From assembly GCA_013373325.1 (NCBI GenBank), contig JABXIA010000388.1, positions 1 to 36,489 of the forward strand: DNA of 36,489 bases, read 5' to 3'. The first letter of the stretch is position 1, and every line of letters begins with the position of its first letter. Below the pieces are notes generated by a model. That model saw only the letters and a list, made by a program, of their open reading frames with translations. It searched no databases and had not been told where the DNA came from. This document shows positions 15,751 to 23,107 of the stretch, one piece after another. Origin of the DNA: Paracoccaceae bacterium. Lineage in GTDB: Bacteria > Pseudomonadota > Alphaproteobacteria > Rhodobacterales > Rhodobacteraceae. Made by a program: the position numbers and the translations under genes.

Positions 15751-16462
15751 ACCGCTGTTCCGCAAGGACGCCTATGCCCGGATGACCGAGGCCGAAGTGG
15801 TGGCCCATTCCGATCAGGGCGGGATCGTGCTGAACCGGACCTTATTCTATGCCACCGGCGGCGGCCAGCCGGGCGACAGCGGCCAGCTTTTGTGGGCCGG
15901 CGGCCAGTGCTCCATCGCAACCACGGTCAAGGGCGGGGAGGGCGCGATCATTCTGGTCCCGCATGAAGGCGAGCCGCTGCCTGAGGTGGGCACCACAGTG
16001 ACCCAGACGCTCGACTGGGACCGCCGCTATGGCCACATGCGGGTCCACACCGCACTGCACCTATTGTCAGTGGTGATTCCGCTGGAGGTGACCGGCGGCT
16101 CGATCGGCGCGGACAAGGGGCGGCTTGATTTCAATATGCCCGAGGCGCCGGAGGACAAGCAGGCGCTTCAGGCGCAGCTGCAGGCGCTGATCGACCGTGA
16201 TCTGGCAGTGACGGAGGACTGGATCACCGACGCCGAACTGGAGGCCAACCCGCAACTGGTCAAGACCATGTCGGTGTCGCCGCCGCGCGGGGCAGGCCAC
16301 GTCCGCCTGGTGCGGATCGGCACGGAAGACGAGCAGGTGGACCTGCAGCCCTGCGGCGGCACCCATGTGAAGCGCACCGGCGAAATCGGCCGCATCCGCC
16401 TTGGAAAGGTTGAGAAAAAGGGCAAACAGAACCGCCGCGTCTACCTGCATCTGGAGGCCTGA
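15737..16462 (+). CDS. AlaX-type alanyl-tRNA editing protein
   Basis: This 241-residue stand-alone homologue of the AlaRS editing domain carries both zinc-binding motifs: HTALH (His104, His108) and CGGTH (Cys206, His210). The N-terminal FYATGGGQPGDSG is also the usual editing-domain signature. It hydrolyses mischarged Ser- or Gly-tRNA(Ala). The length suits an AlaX-M form. It overlaps the channel gene by 14 nt in a different frame, so it is the last gene of the run, and a tRNA-Ser gene begins 80 nt later. Confidence 0.88.
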   Translation: MPTSEPLFRKDAYARMTEAEVVAHSDQGGIVLNRTLFYATGGGQPGDSGQLLWAGGQCSIATTVKGGEGAIILVPHEGEPLPEVGTTVTQTLDWDRRYGHMRVHTALHLLSVVIPLEVTGGSIGADKGRLDFNMPEAPEDKQALQAQLQALIDRDLAVTEDWITDAELEANPQLVKTMSVSPPRGAGHVRLVRIGTEDEQVDLQPCGGTHVKRTGEIGRIRLGKVEKKGKQNRRVYLHLEA

Positions 16463-16542
16463 AAAAGTTTTGGGGGTAAGTGAAGTTTTTGCAGTTTCAG
16501 CCCTTGCATTTCCCCGGCTGATCCTTCAAAAGCCCCCTCAAC

Positions 16543-16632
16543 GGAGAGGTGGCCGAGTGGTCGAAGGCGCACGCCTGGAAAGTGTGTAGGCGGGAAACCG
16601 TCTCCAGGGTTCGAATCCCTGTCTCTCCGCCA
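16543..16632 (+). tRNA. tRNA-Ser (anticodon GGA)
   Basis: The 90-nt sequence folds as a class II tRNA. The acceptor arm GGAGAGG pairs with TCTCTCC (one G-U pair), then discriminator G and an encoded CCA end. The anticodon arm CACGC-CTGGAAA-GTGTG gives anticodon GGA (16579-16581), decoding UCC and UCU. A long variable arm (AGGCGGGAAACCGTCT region) and the T arm GGGTTCGAATCCC follow. No second copy of its 3' end is seen downstream, so there is no evidence that it is an integration site. Confidence 0.95.
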
Positions 16633-17427
16633 TTACCCTGACATTGACGCTGAATGGCTGCCCATGCGCGGCAGCTGCCACTGCGCCGCATCTGCCCTGA
16701 AGCCTCAGGTTTGTCTCAATTCCCCTCGATTTTTTCCTTGTTCTCTGCTTGGCGGTTCGCTGCCCTATTGCCGCCTCGATTCGTGTCTTGCCGGGTAATC
16801 TGCGGCCAATCCGGGAAACAAAATCCGCAAATCGCGTATAATTGATTGCCGTATAGCCCCCAATCTACGGGCCGCACTGGCAGAATGGGGCAGGCGGCGC
16901 TGGTGGTGCCGGGAAAATCACATGTTTCGAAAATGGAAACCGAACCGGCGCTGAAACTGCGAATATATGGCGGAAACGGCATGTTTGGCCCCAAATGGCC
17001 CGTGGTTTGGGTGGAAAAATGGAAACAGTCACGCGGTTTCCGGTCCGGAGCGGAACCCGGTTTCGCGGCCGGGCGGCGAAATGAGGGAAATTTTAGGCAA
17101 TTTTTTGTCTTTGTCGCCCGATGCGCCTAAAGTAATCATTATTCAGCCCATTGGGGGGGCATGTTCTGCAAGCTGCTGGACTGTGGTGGACTGCTAAAAT
17201 TTTATTTTAAGACTTCGTGCCGTGATAGGCGCACTCCACTGATCCGAAAAGCGACTGCAATCCGGCTGCGTGCTGCTTGAGCACGCAAACCAGAACGCCT
17301 GTGCGGTCTGGCCCTCTTCCTGCATGGGCGGGTGTTTTTTTGGCGGCATTCTGCGTGGCTGCGCGACTGCCTGGCTGGTCCGGACGATGGGGCTTGGGAC
17401 CTGCCCGGCGAGGAGAGGGTGAAGACT
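16633..17427. other. 795-bp region with no supported gene
   Basis: The stretch from the tRNA to the RTX/Hint start is lower in GC than its surroundings, especially around 17090-17215. I see no ORF with codon use or family features that convince. It contains an AT-rich block around 17194-17210 that could hold a promoter for the downstream gene, a 7-bp inverted repeat TTTAGGC/GCCTAAA (17092-17098, 17125-17131), and two copies of a short AAAATGGAAAC motif (around 16929 and 17018). A long leader, a small RNA or a decayed gene are all possible. Confidence 0.6.
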
Positions 17428-19656
17428 ATGAGCGACGAAAATCCGAATCCGGAACTGGATGGAATCGTAAAAGGTACCGCAGGCAATGACCTGATTGACG
17501 GGGCCTATACCGGTGATCCGGAAGGCGACATGGTCGATAATGCAGACGCCATTGACCCGGCTGCAGGGCCTGATGACGACGTCATCGTCGCTGGCGGCGG
17601 AGATGATAACGTCTATGCCGGTTCGGGCAGCGACACTGTGGACGGCGGCAGCGGCAACGACCTGATCCTCGGGGATGGGGTTTCAGGTGCCACCGAACCT
17701 GTAAAGATCACCATCTCCTCGACCAGCGCGACTTTTCAGAACCAGGTCTTTGCCTACACCATCGACCCGGAAACCGGTGAGATCAGCAATATTGTCGTGC
17801 TGTCTGAGGATGCAAATGCGGATGTAGGCGAGTCCTACACCTATGATGCGCCTGCCGGTGCGGTGATCGGCGTTGGCATCATCAGCCCGCAGGGGACCTT
17901 CTATTCCTCGGCTTACGGCGAGAATGCCGATCTGAACCCCGACGGGCTGGACCATACCAAAGGGATCTACAAGTTCCCCGATGGATCGGTGCAGCTGGGG
18001 TTCGAGGATCTGCGCAATCTGGGCGACCGGGACTTCAACGACGTTAAGCTGATCATTGATCTGGGCACCTCCGGCACGACGCTGGACAGCGCGCACTACG
18101 ATTATTCTTCCGACCCCGTGGACCCGGTTGTGCCGGGTGACGACAGCCTGAGCGGCGGTGAAGGCGACGACACCATCCTTGGCGGCGGCGGCAACGACAC
18201 CATCGACGGCGGCGACGGCTCCGACTCGGTGGAAGGCGGCGACGGCGACGATGTGATCGACACCTCCAGCGACAGCGGCACGCCGCTGCCCGACCGCGGT
18301 TTCCCGGGCTACACCGGCACCGACCCGGATATTCCGTTCATCCCGGCCGATGCCGATCCCTATGAAGACCGCGACACGGTTTTGGGCGGGGCCGGCAACG
18401 ACACCATCTCCACCGGGGATGACGCCGACCTGATCGACGGCGGCACCGGCATGGATGTGATTGACGGCGGCATCGACGACGACACCATCGATGGCGGCGC
18501 GGATGCCGACCTGATCACCGGCGGCGAGGGATCAGACCTCATCGAAGGCGGCAGCGGCGGCGACACCATCTATGGCGGCCTTGACCCGGCTTTCCCGGAC
18601 GGGCTGAACATCACCGATGACGGCAGCGACGGCCGCCCCTCGGATCCGGATCCCACCAACGGGATGGATACGATCTACGGCGGCGCCGGCAACGACGTGA
18701 TCTATGGCCAGGATGACGACGACGAGATCTATGGCGGCACCGGCAATGACACCATCGATGCAGGCATCGACGATGACTATGTCGAGGGCGGCGACGGCAA
18801 TGACCTGATCACCGGCGGCCAGGGCGCTGACACGCTGTCAGGCGGTGACGGCCGCGACACGTTCATGGGCGGCACTGCTGGCGACGTCGTTGACGGCGGC
18901 TCCGGCGGCGACGACTTTGACACTCTGGACCTGACAAGCAGCGGCCCGTTTGAACTGACAGGCGTCACGGTGGATCCGGATGGCAACAGCCTGTCGGGAA
19001 CTGTGAACTTCCTCGGTGAAGGCGGCGAAGTGACCGGCTCGATGACCTTTGGCGAGATCGAGCAGATCATTCCCTGCTTCACGCCGGGCACGCTGATCGC
19101 AACCCCGCAGGGGGAGCGCAAAGTCGAGGACCTGCAAGCCGGTGACCGGGTGATCACCCGCGACAACGGCATTCAGGAAATCCGCTGGGTCGGCACCCGC
19201 ACGCTGCAGGCCGGCGAGCTGAAAGGCGCCGCGCATCTCCAGCCGGTTCTGATCCGTCAGGGCGCACTGGGCAACGGCCTGCCGGAGCGTGACATGATGG
19301 TCAGCCCGAACCACCGGGTGCTGGTCGCCAACGACAAGACCGCGCTCTACTTTGAGGACCGCGAAGTGCTGGTTGCCGCCAAGCATCTGACCGGCCTGGC
19401 GGGTGTGGACCCGGTTGAGGTCGACAGTGTGACCTACATCCACTTCATGTTCGACCAGCATGAGGTTGTGCTGTCCGACGGTGCCTGGACCGAAAGCTTC
19501 CAGCCCGGCGATCAGTCCCTGCGCGGGCTGGACAATGCACAGCGCAATGAACTGTTCGAACTGTTCCCGGAACTGAAATCGCAAAAGGGCCGCGAGGGTT
19601 ACACCGCCGCGCGCCGTTCCCTTCGGAAACACGAGGCGCATCTGCTTGTGCACTGA
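17428..19656 (+). CDS. Secreted RTX calcium-binding protein with DUF4114-like and Hint domains
   Basis: The 742-residue product is very acidic and lacks a Sec signal, as expected for type I secretion. Residues 15-85 hold the first glycine/Asp repeats; about 100-215 form a DUF4114-like beta domain ending in GFEDLRNLGDRDFNDVKLII. Residues about 232-495 contain some 16-18 RTX nonapeptides of the GGxGxDxI type, interrupted at about 281-315 and 386-412 by Asp/Pro-rich inserts. Residues about 548-690 form a Hint domain (Cys550 in IIPCFTPGT, His629 in SPNHRVLV), related to Hedgehog and intein autoprocessing. A charged tail of about 50 residues follows. The start was set at ATG 17428 behind GGAGAGGG. 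RTX/Hint proteins are common in Roseobacters; function unknown, perhaps surface or adhesion. No T1SS genes are adjacent. Confidence 0.85.
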   Translation: MSDENPNPELDGIVKGTAGNDLIDGAYTGDPEGDMVDNADAIDPAAGPDDDVIVAGGGDDNVYAGSGSDTVDGGSGNDLILGDGVSGATEPVKITISSTSATFQNQVFAYTIDPETGEISNIVVLSEDANADVGESYTYDAPAGAVIGVGIISPQGTFYSSAYGENADLNPDGLDHTKGIYKFPDGSVQLGFEDLRNLGDRDFNDVKLIIDLGTSGTTLDSAHYDYSSDPVDPVVPGDDSLSGGEGDDTILGGGGNDTIDGGDGSDSVEGGDGDDVIDTSSDSGTPLPDRGFPGYTGTDPDIPFIPADADPYEDRDTVLGGAGNDTISTGDDADLIDGGTGMDVIDGGIDDDTIDGGADADLITGGEGSDLIEGGSGGDTIYGGLDPAFPDGLNITDDGSDGRPSDPDPTNGMDTIYGGAGNDVIYGQDDDDEIYGGTGNDTIDAGIDDDYVEGGDGNDLITGGQGADTLSGGDGRDTFMGGTAGDVVDGGSGGDDFDTLDLTSSGPFELTGVTVDPDGNSLSGTVNFLGEGGEVTGSMTFGEIEQIIPCFTPGTLIATPQGERKVEDLQAGDRVITRDNGIQEIRWVGTRTLQAGELKGAAHLQPVLIRQGALGNGLPERDMMVSPNHRVLVANDKTALYFEDREVLVAAKHLTGLAGVDPVEVDSVTYIHFMFDQHEVVLSDGAWTESFQPGDQSLRGLDNAQRNELFELFPELKSQKGREGYTAARRSLRKHEAHLLVH

Positions 19657-19707
19657 AAGGTGCAGCTGCCGTCTTGGGGGAGGCGGTGGATAAGAGCGTA
19701 GCGCAGG

Positions 19708-19734
19708 AAGGCAGGGCCTTGTGCCCTGCCTTCT
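19708..19734. terminator. Bidirectional-type terminator between RTX/Hint gene and mobA-like gene
   Basis: AAGGCAGGGC (19708-19717) pairs perfectly with GCCCTGCCTT (19723-19732) around loop CTTGT, followed by a T-rich stretch TCTCTGCTTTT. It lies in the gap between two convergent genes and could serve the plus strand best. Confidence 0.75.
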
Positions 19735-19749
19735 CTGCTTTTGCAGGGA

Positions 19750-20331
19750 TCAGCGGTTCTGGCGCCAGGCGGCCCAGTCTTCTGGCGTGTCCAGATCGGT
19801 CACCGCGTGACGGCCGGGCAGCGGAACGGGGCGGACCGTCTCAGCCTTCAGGATGCTGCGGGCGCCTTGATCCCCGCCCAAGGACTTTAGCGCTTTGAAG
19901 CAGCGCTGCGGAAACAGCACCGGATGGCCCGGTGTGCCGTCCTGTGCCGTGGCGCGCAGGACGGGGCTGTCCGGACCGCCGAAATGCGCCGCGAGGTACA
20001 GCATGTCCTGCGCAGTAATCTCCGGCATGTCGGCGGGCAGAATCATCACTGACTCAGTTCCTTCCGGCAGCGCGGCGGTTCCGCGGCGGATGGAGGCAGC
20101 CATGCCCTCAGCCGCGTCCGGCACCGGAACCTGGATTGCATCGCCTGTTGCTGCTGCCCGCGGATGAGACGGGCCGGGCAGGGTGGCGTAAACCTGTAGC
20201 CCGGTCAGCGCGGCGCGGCGGCACATCAGGGTGAGCAGCGGCTGGTCGTCCACCTCCTCCATCAGCTTGTCGCGGCCCCGCATCCGGGAGGAGGCGCCGG
20301 CGGCGAGCAGGAGAATGGCGATGGCGGTCAT
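19750..20331 (-). CDS. MobA-like NTP transferase (MocA/molybdenum-cofactor type)
   Basis: This 193-residue protein of the MobA-like NTP transferase family opens with LLLAAGASSRMRGRDKLME, the G-x-S-x-R-M nucleotide-binding loop with a downstream Lys, and has the metal-binding LPADMPEI near residues 97-104. Its C-terminal half reads GHPVLFPQRCFKALKSLGGD and DLDTPEDW, both typical of MocA/CoxC-type members. Such enzymes add CMP or GMP to molybdopterin. Whether this one acts on molybdenum cofactor or another nucleotide sugar cannot be told. The extra Arg after the RM (RMRG) is slightly unusual. It stands alone downstream of the palindrome element. Confidence 0.82.
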   Translation of the reverse strand: MTAIAILLLAAGASSRMRGRDKLMEEVDDQPLLTLMCRRAALTGLQVYATLPGPSHPRAAATGDAIQVPVPDAAEGMAASIRRGTAALPEGTESVMILPADMPEITAQDMLYLAAHFGGPDSPVLRATAQDGTPGHPVLFPQRCFKALKSLGGDQGARSILKAETVRPVPLPGRHAVTDLDTPEDWAAWRQNR

Positions 20332-20422
20332 GACTGTTCGAACCTCGGCTTCTGCCGGGCTGACGGGTGCCTCCGGCGGGGATATTTTTAGCCAGATGAA
20401 GAGGCGGATCCAGTGAAAGGCG

Positions 20423-20569
20423 CATAGGTCAGCAGGGTTGACCGAATGTTTCGCGCGCGAAACATTCGGGTGCCGGCACTGACCTATGTGTTGCGCGGGT
20501 TTCGCGGCGTCAGCGTGCGCCGCCGTGGCAACAGGGCGGATTCAGGTCAGGCGGGTTGACCTGAATCCG
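20423..20569. repeat. Compact nested palindrome element, three hairpins in 147 bp
   Basis: Three stem-loops follow one another. The first spans 20423-20488: arms CATAGGTCAG/CTGACCTATG, enclosing a 28-bp perfect palindrome at 20442-20469 (centre GCGCGC) and the 10-bp palindrome GTGCCGGCAC at 20470-20479. The second is 20490-20532: GTTGC/GCAAC around GCGGCG (20504-20509)/CGCCGC (20518-20523). The third is 20537-20569: a 13-bp stem with 7-nt loop. The first and third also share a 17-bp direct repeat, GGTCAG-NN-GGGTTGACC (20427-20443 and 20545-20561). It lies just after the DMGDH-like stop codon on the minus strand and before the mobA-like gene. Confidence 0.8.
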
Positions 20570-20582
20570 GTGCTTTGGGGCC

Positions 20583-23000
20583 TCAGCCCCGCATACGGGC
20601 GCCGTCTGCGTCGAACAGAGGCTGGGTGATCAGGCGGGCCTTGTACATCTTGCCGAGGATTTCGATTTCCACCTCCAGGTTTTCCTTGGCTGTCCCCGTG
20701 GGGACAAACCCCAGCGCGATGGATTTTTGCGCGTGGTGCGAGTAGCCGCCGGAGGTGCAGAATCCCACGACTTCGCCGCCGAGCCAGATCGGCTCATAGG
20801 CGACCACATCGGCGTCGTCTGCTGCGACCTCAAAGGCGCAGAGCTGGCGGGCAGGGCCCGCGTCACGTTCGGCTTCAGCGGCGGCGCGGCCGATGAAATC
20901 CGCGTTTTTCTTGAAGGAGATGAAGCGGTCCAGCCCGGTTTCCGCCGCGGTGTAGTCCGGCGAGAATTCCCGCAGCCAGGAGCCGAAGAACTTGTCCAGA
21001 CGCAGCGACATCATCGCCCGCATGCCAAAGGGTTTCATGCCCAGCGGCTGACCCGCAGACCAAAGGCTGTCCCACAGGGACCGCTGGCTGGGCAGGTCGC
21101 AGTAGATCTCATATCCCAGATCGCCGGTATAGCTGACCCGCTGCACGATGCAGTCGGCCATGCCCACGGTCAGGCGGCGCACATCCATGAAGCGCATGTC
21201 CGAAATGTCGGACCGGGTGCAGGCTTGCAGTACCTCGCGTGCCTTGGGGCCGGCGATCTGGAAGCCGTTGCGGGTGTCGGAGATGTTATCGAGGTCAACT
21301 CCGTCGTCCAGGTTCTGCAGGAACCAGCGCATGTGGTAGGCCTGCGAACCGTAAGATGCGGTGAGCTGGAATTCTTCCTCTGACAGGCAGGAGATGGTGA
21401 AGTCGCCGATCAGCCGGCCCTTGGGGGACAGCATCGGTGTCAGCGACAGGCGGCCGGGTTGCGGCACCCGGCCGGCCATGATGCGGTCGAGCCAGGCGCG
21501 GGCGCCGGCGCCTTTGATCAGGTATTTTCCGAAGTTGTGGACCTCGTTGATGCCGACGTTTTCGCGCACCGCTTTGACCTCGCGCGCGGTGGCCTCGAAT
21601 GCGTTGGAGCGGCGGAAGGAGGGGGTCTCGTAGCGCGGCTCGTCCCCTTCGGCGAAGTAGTTCGGGACCTCCATGCCGTACTGCGCGCCCCAGACGGCGC
21701 CCATGCCGTCAAATATGTCGTACATCGGTGTGGTGCGGAACGGGCGGGCGGCGGGCAGCTCCTCGTTCGGGTAGGCGATGGAGAAGCGTTTCTGATAGTT
21801 TTCAATGACTTTCGGGCGGGTGTAGCCCGGGGTGATCCAGTCGCCGAAGCGGGCGCAGTCCATTGCGAATGTGTCGCGCTCGCACTCGCCCTCGACCATC
21901 CATTGCGCCAGCATCAACCCGACGCCGCCGCCTTGGCTGAAGCCGGCCATGACGGCGCAGGCGGACCAGTAATTGCGCATGCCGGGCACCGGGCCGACCA
22001 GCGGGTTGCCGTCGGGGGCAAAGGTGAATGGGCCGTGGATCACTGACTTGACGCCTGCGGCCTCCAGGGCCGGGAAGCGTTTGTAGGCAAAGGCGATGGA
22101 ATCCTCGATCTTGTCGAAGTCATCGGGCAGCAGTTCGTGGCCAAAGTCCCAAGGCGTGCCATCGACCGCCCAGGGTTTGCAGGGCTGTTCGTAGAATCCG
22201 ATGCAGAGGCCGCGGCCCTCTTGCCGGAGGTAGCTTTCGCCGGCCGGGTCCATCACATGCGGATGTTCGCCGCCGCCGTCGATAATCTCGGCGATCATCG
22301 GCACCTCGTCGGTGACGATATACTGGTGCTCCATCGGGTGCAGCGGGAAGTAGACGCCGGCCATGGCGCCGACCTCGCGTGCCCAGAGGCCGCCTGCGTT
22401 GACCACATGCTCAGCGTGGATGGTGCCCTTGTTCGTCACCACGTCCCAGGTGCCGTCGGGGCGCTGGTTGGTCTCGATCACCTTGCAGTGGGTCTCAATC
22501 GTGGCGCCGCCCATGCGCGCGGCCTTGGCATAGGCGTGGGTGGTGCCGGAGGGGTCGAGGTGGCCGTCCAGCGGGTCGTAGAGGCCGCCGATGATGCCGT
22601 CCACGTTGGTAACGGGGGCGATTTTCTTGATCTCTTCGGGGGAGACGATTTCGGTCTCCAGGCCCATGAAGCGGTGCTTGGCGCGTTCCGCCTTCAGCAT
22701 GTCGAAGCGTTCCTGAGTTTCAGCCAGGGTGACGCCGCCGACGTGGTGGAGGCCGCAAGACATGCCGGTGATTGCTTCCAGCTCTTTATACAGCTTGATG
22801 GTGTACCCCTGCAGCGCCGCCATGTTGGTGTCGCCATTGAGGGTATGGAAACCGCCCGCCGCGTGCCACGTCGAGCCGCTGGTCAGCTCCGAGCGTTCGA
22901 TCAGCATGACGTCGGACCAGCCGAGCTTGGTCAGGTGGTAAAGGACAGAGCAGCCGACGACACCGCCGCCGATCACTGCCACGCGGGTGGTGGTTTTCAT
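20583..23000 (-). CDS. DMGDH/SARDH-like FAD and folate-dependent oxidoreductase
   Basis: The 805-residue protein has two halves. An N-terminal DAO-type FAD domain starts VAVIGGGVVGCSVLYHL (dinucleotide loop) and includes TSGSTWHAAGG, a likely site for covalent FAD attachment (His). The C-terminal half, from about residue 430, is GcvT-like (FAO_M, GCV_T, GCV_T_C) with YTGDLGYEIYC, RLDKFFGSWLREF and GYSHHAQKSIALGFVPTG. This is the dimethylglycine/sarcosine dehydrogenase architecture, which oxidatively demethylates N-methylated amines and captures the C1 unit on tetrahydrofolate. The start was set at ATG 23000 behind GGGAGG rather than 23030. It could act on glycine-betaine breakdown products, complementing dmdA; other N-methyl amines are possible. 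Confidence 0.85.
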   Translation of the reverse strand: MKTTTRVAVIGGGVVGCSVLYHLTKLGWSDVMLIERSELTSGSTWHAAGGFHTLNGDTNMAALQGYTIKLYKELEAITGMSCGLHHVGGVTLAETQERFDMLKAERAKHRFMGLETEIVSPEEIKKIAPVTNVDGIIGGLYDPLDGHLDPSGTTHAYAKAARMGGATIETHCKVIETNQRPDGTWDVVTNKGTIHAEHVVNAGGLWAREVGAMAGVYFPLHPMEHQYIVTDEVPMIAEIIDGGGEHPHVMDPAGESYLRQEGRGLCIGFYEQPCKPWAVDGTPWDFGHELLPDDFDKIEDSIAFAYKRFPALEAAGVKSVIHGPFTFAPDGNPLVGPVPGMRNYWSACAVMAGFSQGGGVGLMLAQWMVEGECERDTFAMDCARFGDWITPGYTRPKVIENYQKRFSIAYPNEELPAARPFRTTPMYDIFDGMGAVWGAQYGMEVPNYFAEGDEPRYETPSFRRSNAFEATAREVKAVRENVGINEVHNFGKYLIKGAGARAWLDRIMAGRVPQPGRLSLTPMLSPKGRLIGDFTISCLSEEEFQLTASYGSQAYHMRWFLQNLDDGVDLDNISDTRNGFQIAGPKAREVLQACTRSDISDMRFMDVRRLTVGMADCIVQRVSYTGDLGYEIYCDLPSQRSLWDSLWSAGQPLGMKPFGMRAMMSLRLDKFFGSWLREFSPDYTAAETGLDRFISFKKNADFIGRAAAEAERDAGPARQLCAFEVAADDADVVAYEPIWLGGEVVGFCTSGGYSHHAQKSIALGFVPTGTAKENLEVEIEILGKMYKARLITQPLFDADGARMRG

Positions 23001-23031
23001 GTGGGCCTCCCTGATAGGCGTTTCCCGCATT

Positions 23032-23049
23032 CTGTACAGATGTGAACAG
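23032..23049. promoter_or_regulatory. Imperfect palindrome upstream of the DMGDH-like gene
   Basis: CTGTACAGATGTGAACAG is a palindrome at 14 of 18 positions, 32 nt upstream of the ATG at 23000. It is a candidate operator or promoter element; no known regulator consensus was recognised. Confidence 0.35.
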
Positions 23050-23055
23050 TAGTCC

Positions 23056-23080
23056 AGAAGAAAAACGGCACTGCATGCCG
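23056..23080 (-). terminator. Short terminator after the MFS/BT1-like gene
   Basis: On the minus strand CGGCA-TGCAG-TGCCG forms a 5-bp stem (plus-strand 23066-23080) followed by TTTTTCTTCT. It is 28 nt past the transporter stop. Short stem, so moderate strength. Confidence 0.5.
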
Positions 23081-23107
23081 CTAATGGGCTGTTAGCGCCG
23101 CCCAGGG

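Noticed and set aside
16846-17130. 94-aa plus-strand ORF in the 795-bp gap
   Set aside because: No ribosome site, no family features and unusual composition.
16543-19734. tRNA-Ser-linked genomic island carrying the RTX/Hint gene
   Set aside because: No integrase, no repeat of the tRNA 3' end and only one gene; the nearby XerD is the housekeeping type and lies 7 kb away.
22137-23045. 302-aa ORF antisense to the DMGDH-like gene
   Set aside because: A long antisense frame in high-GC DNA; the opposite strand has a complete, well-conserved enzyme.
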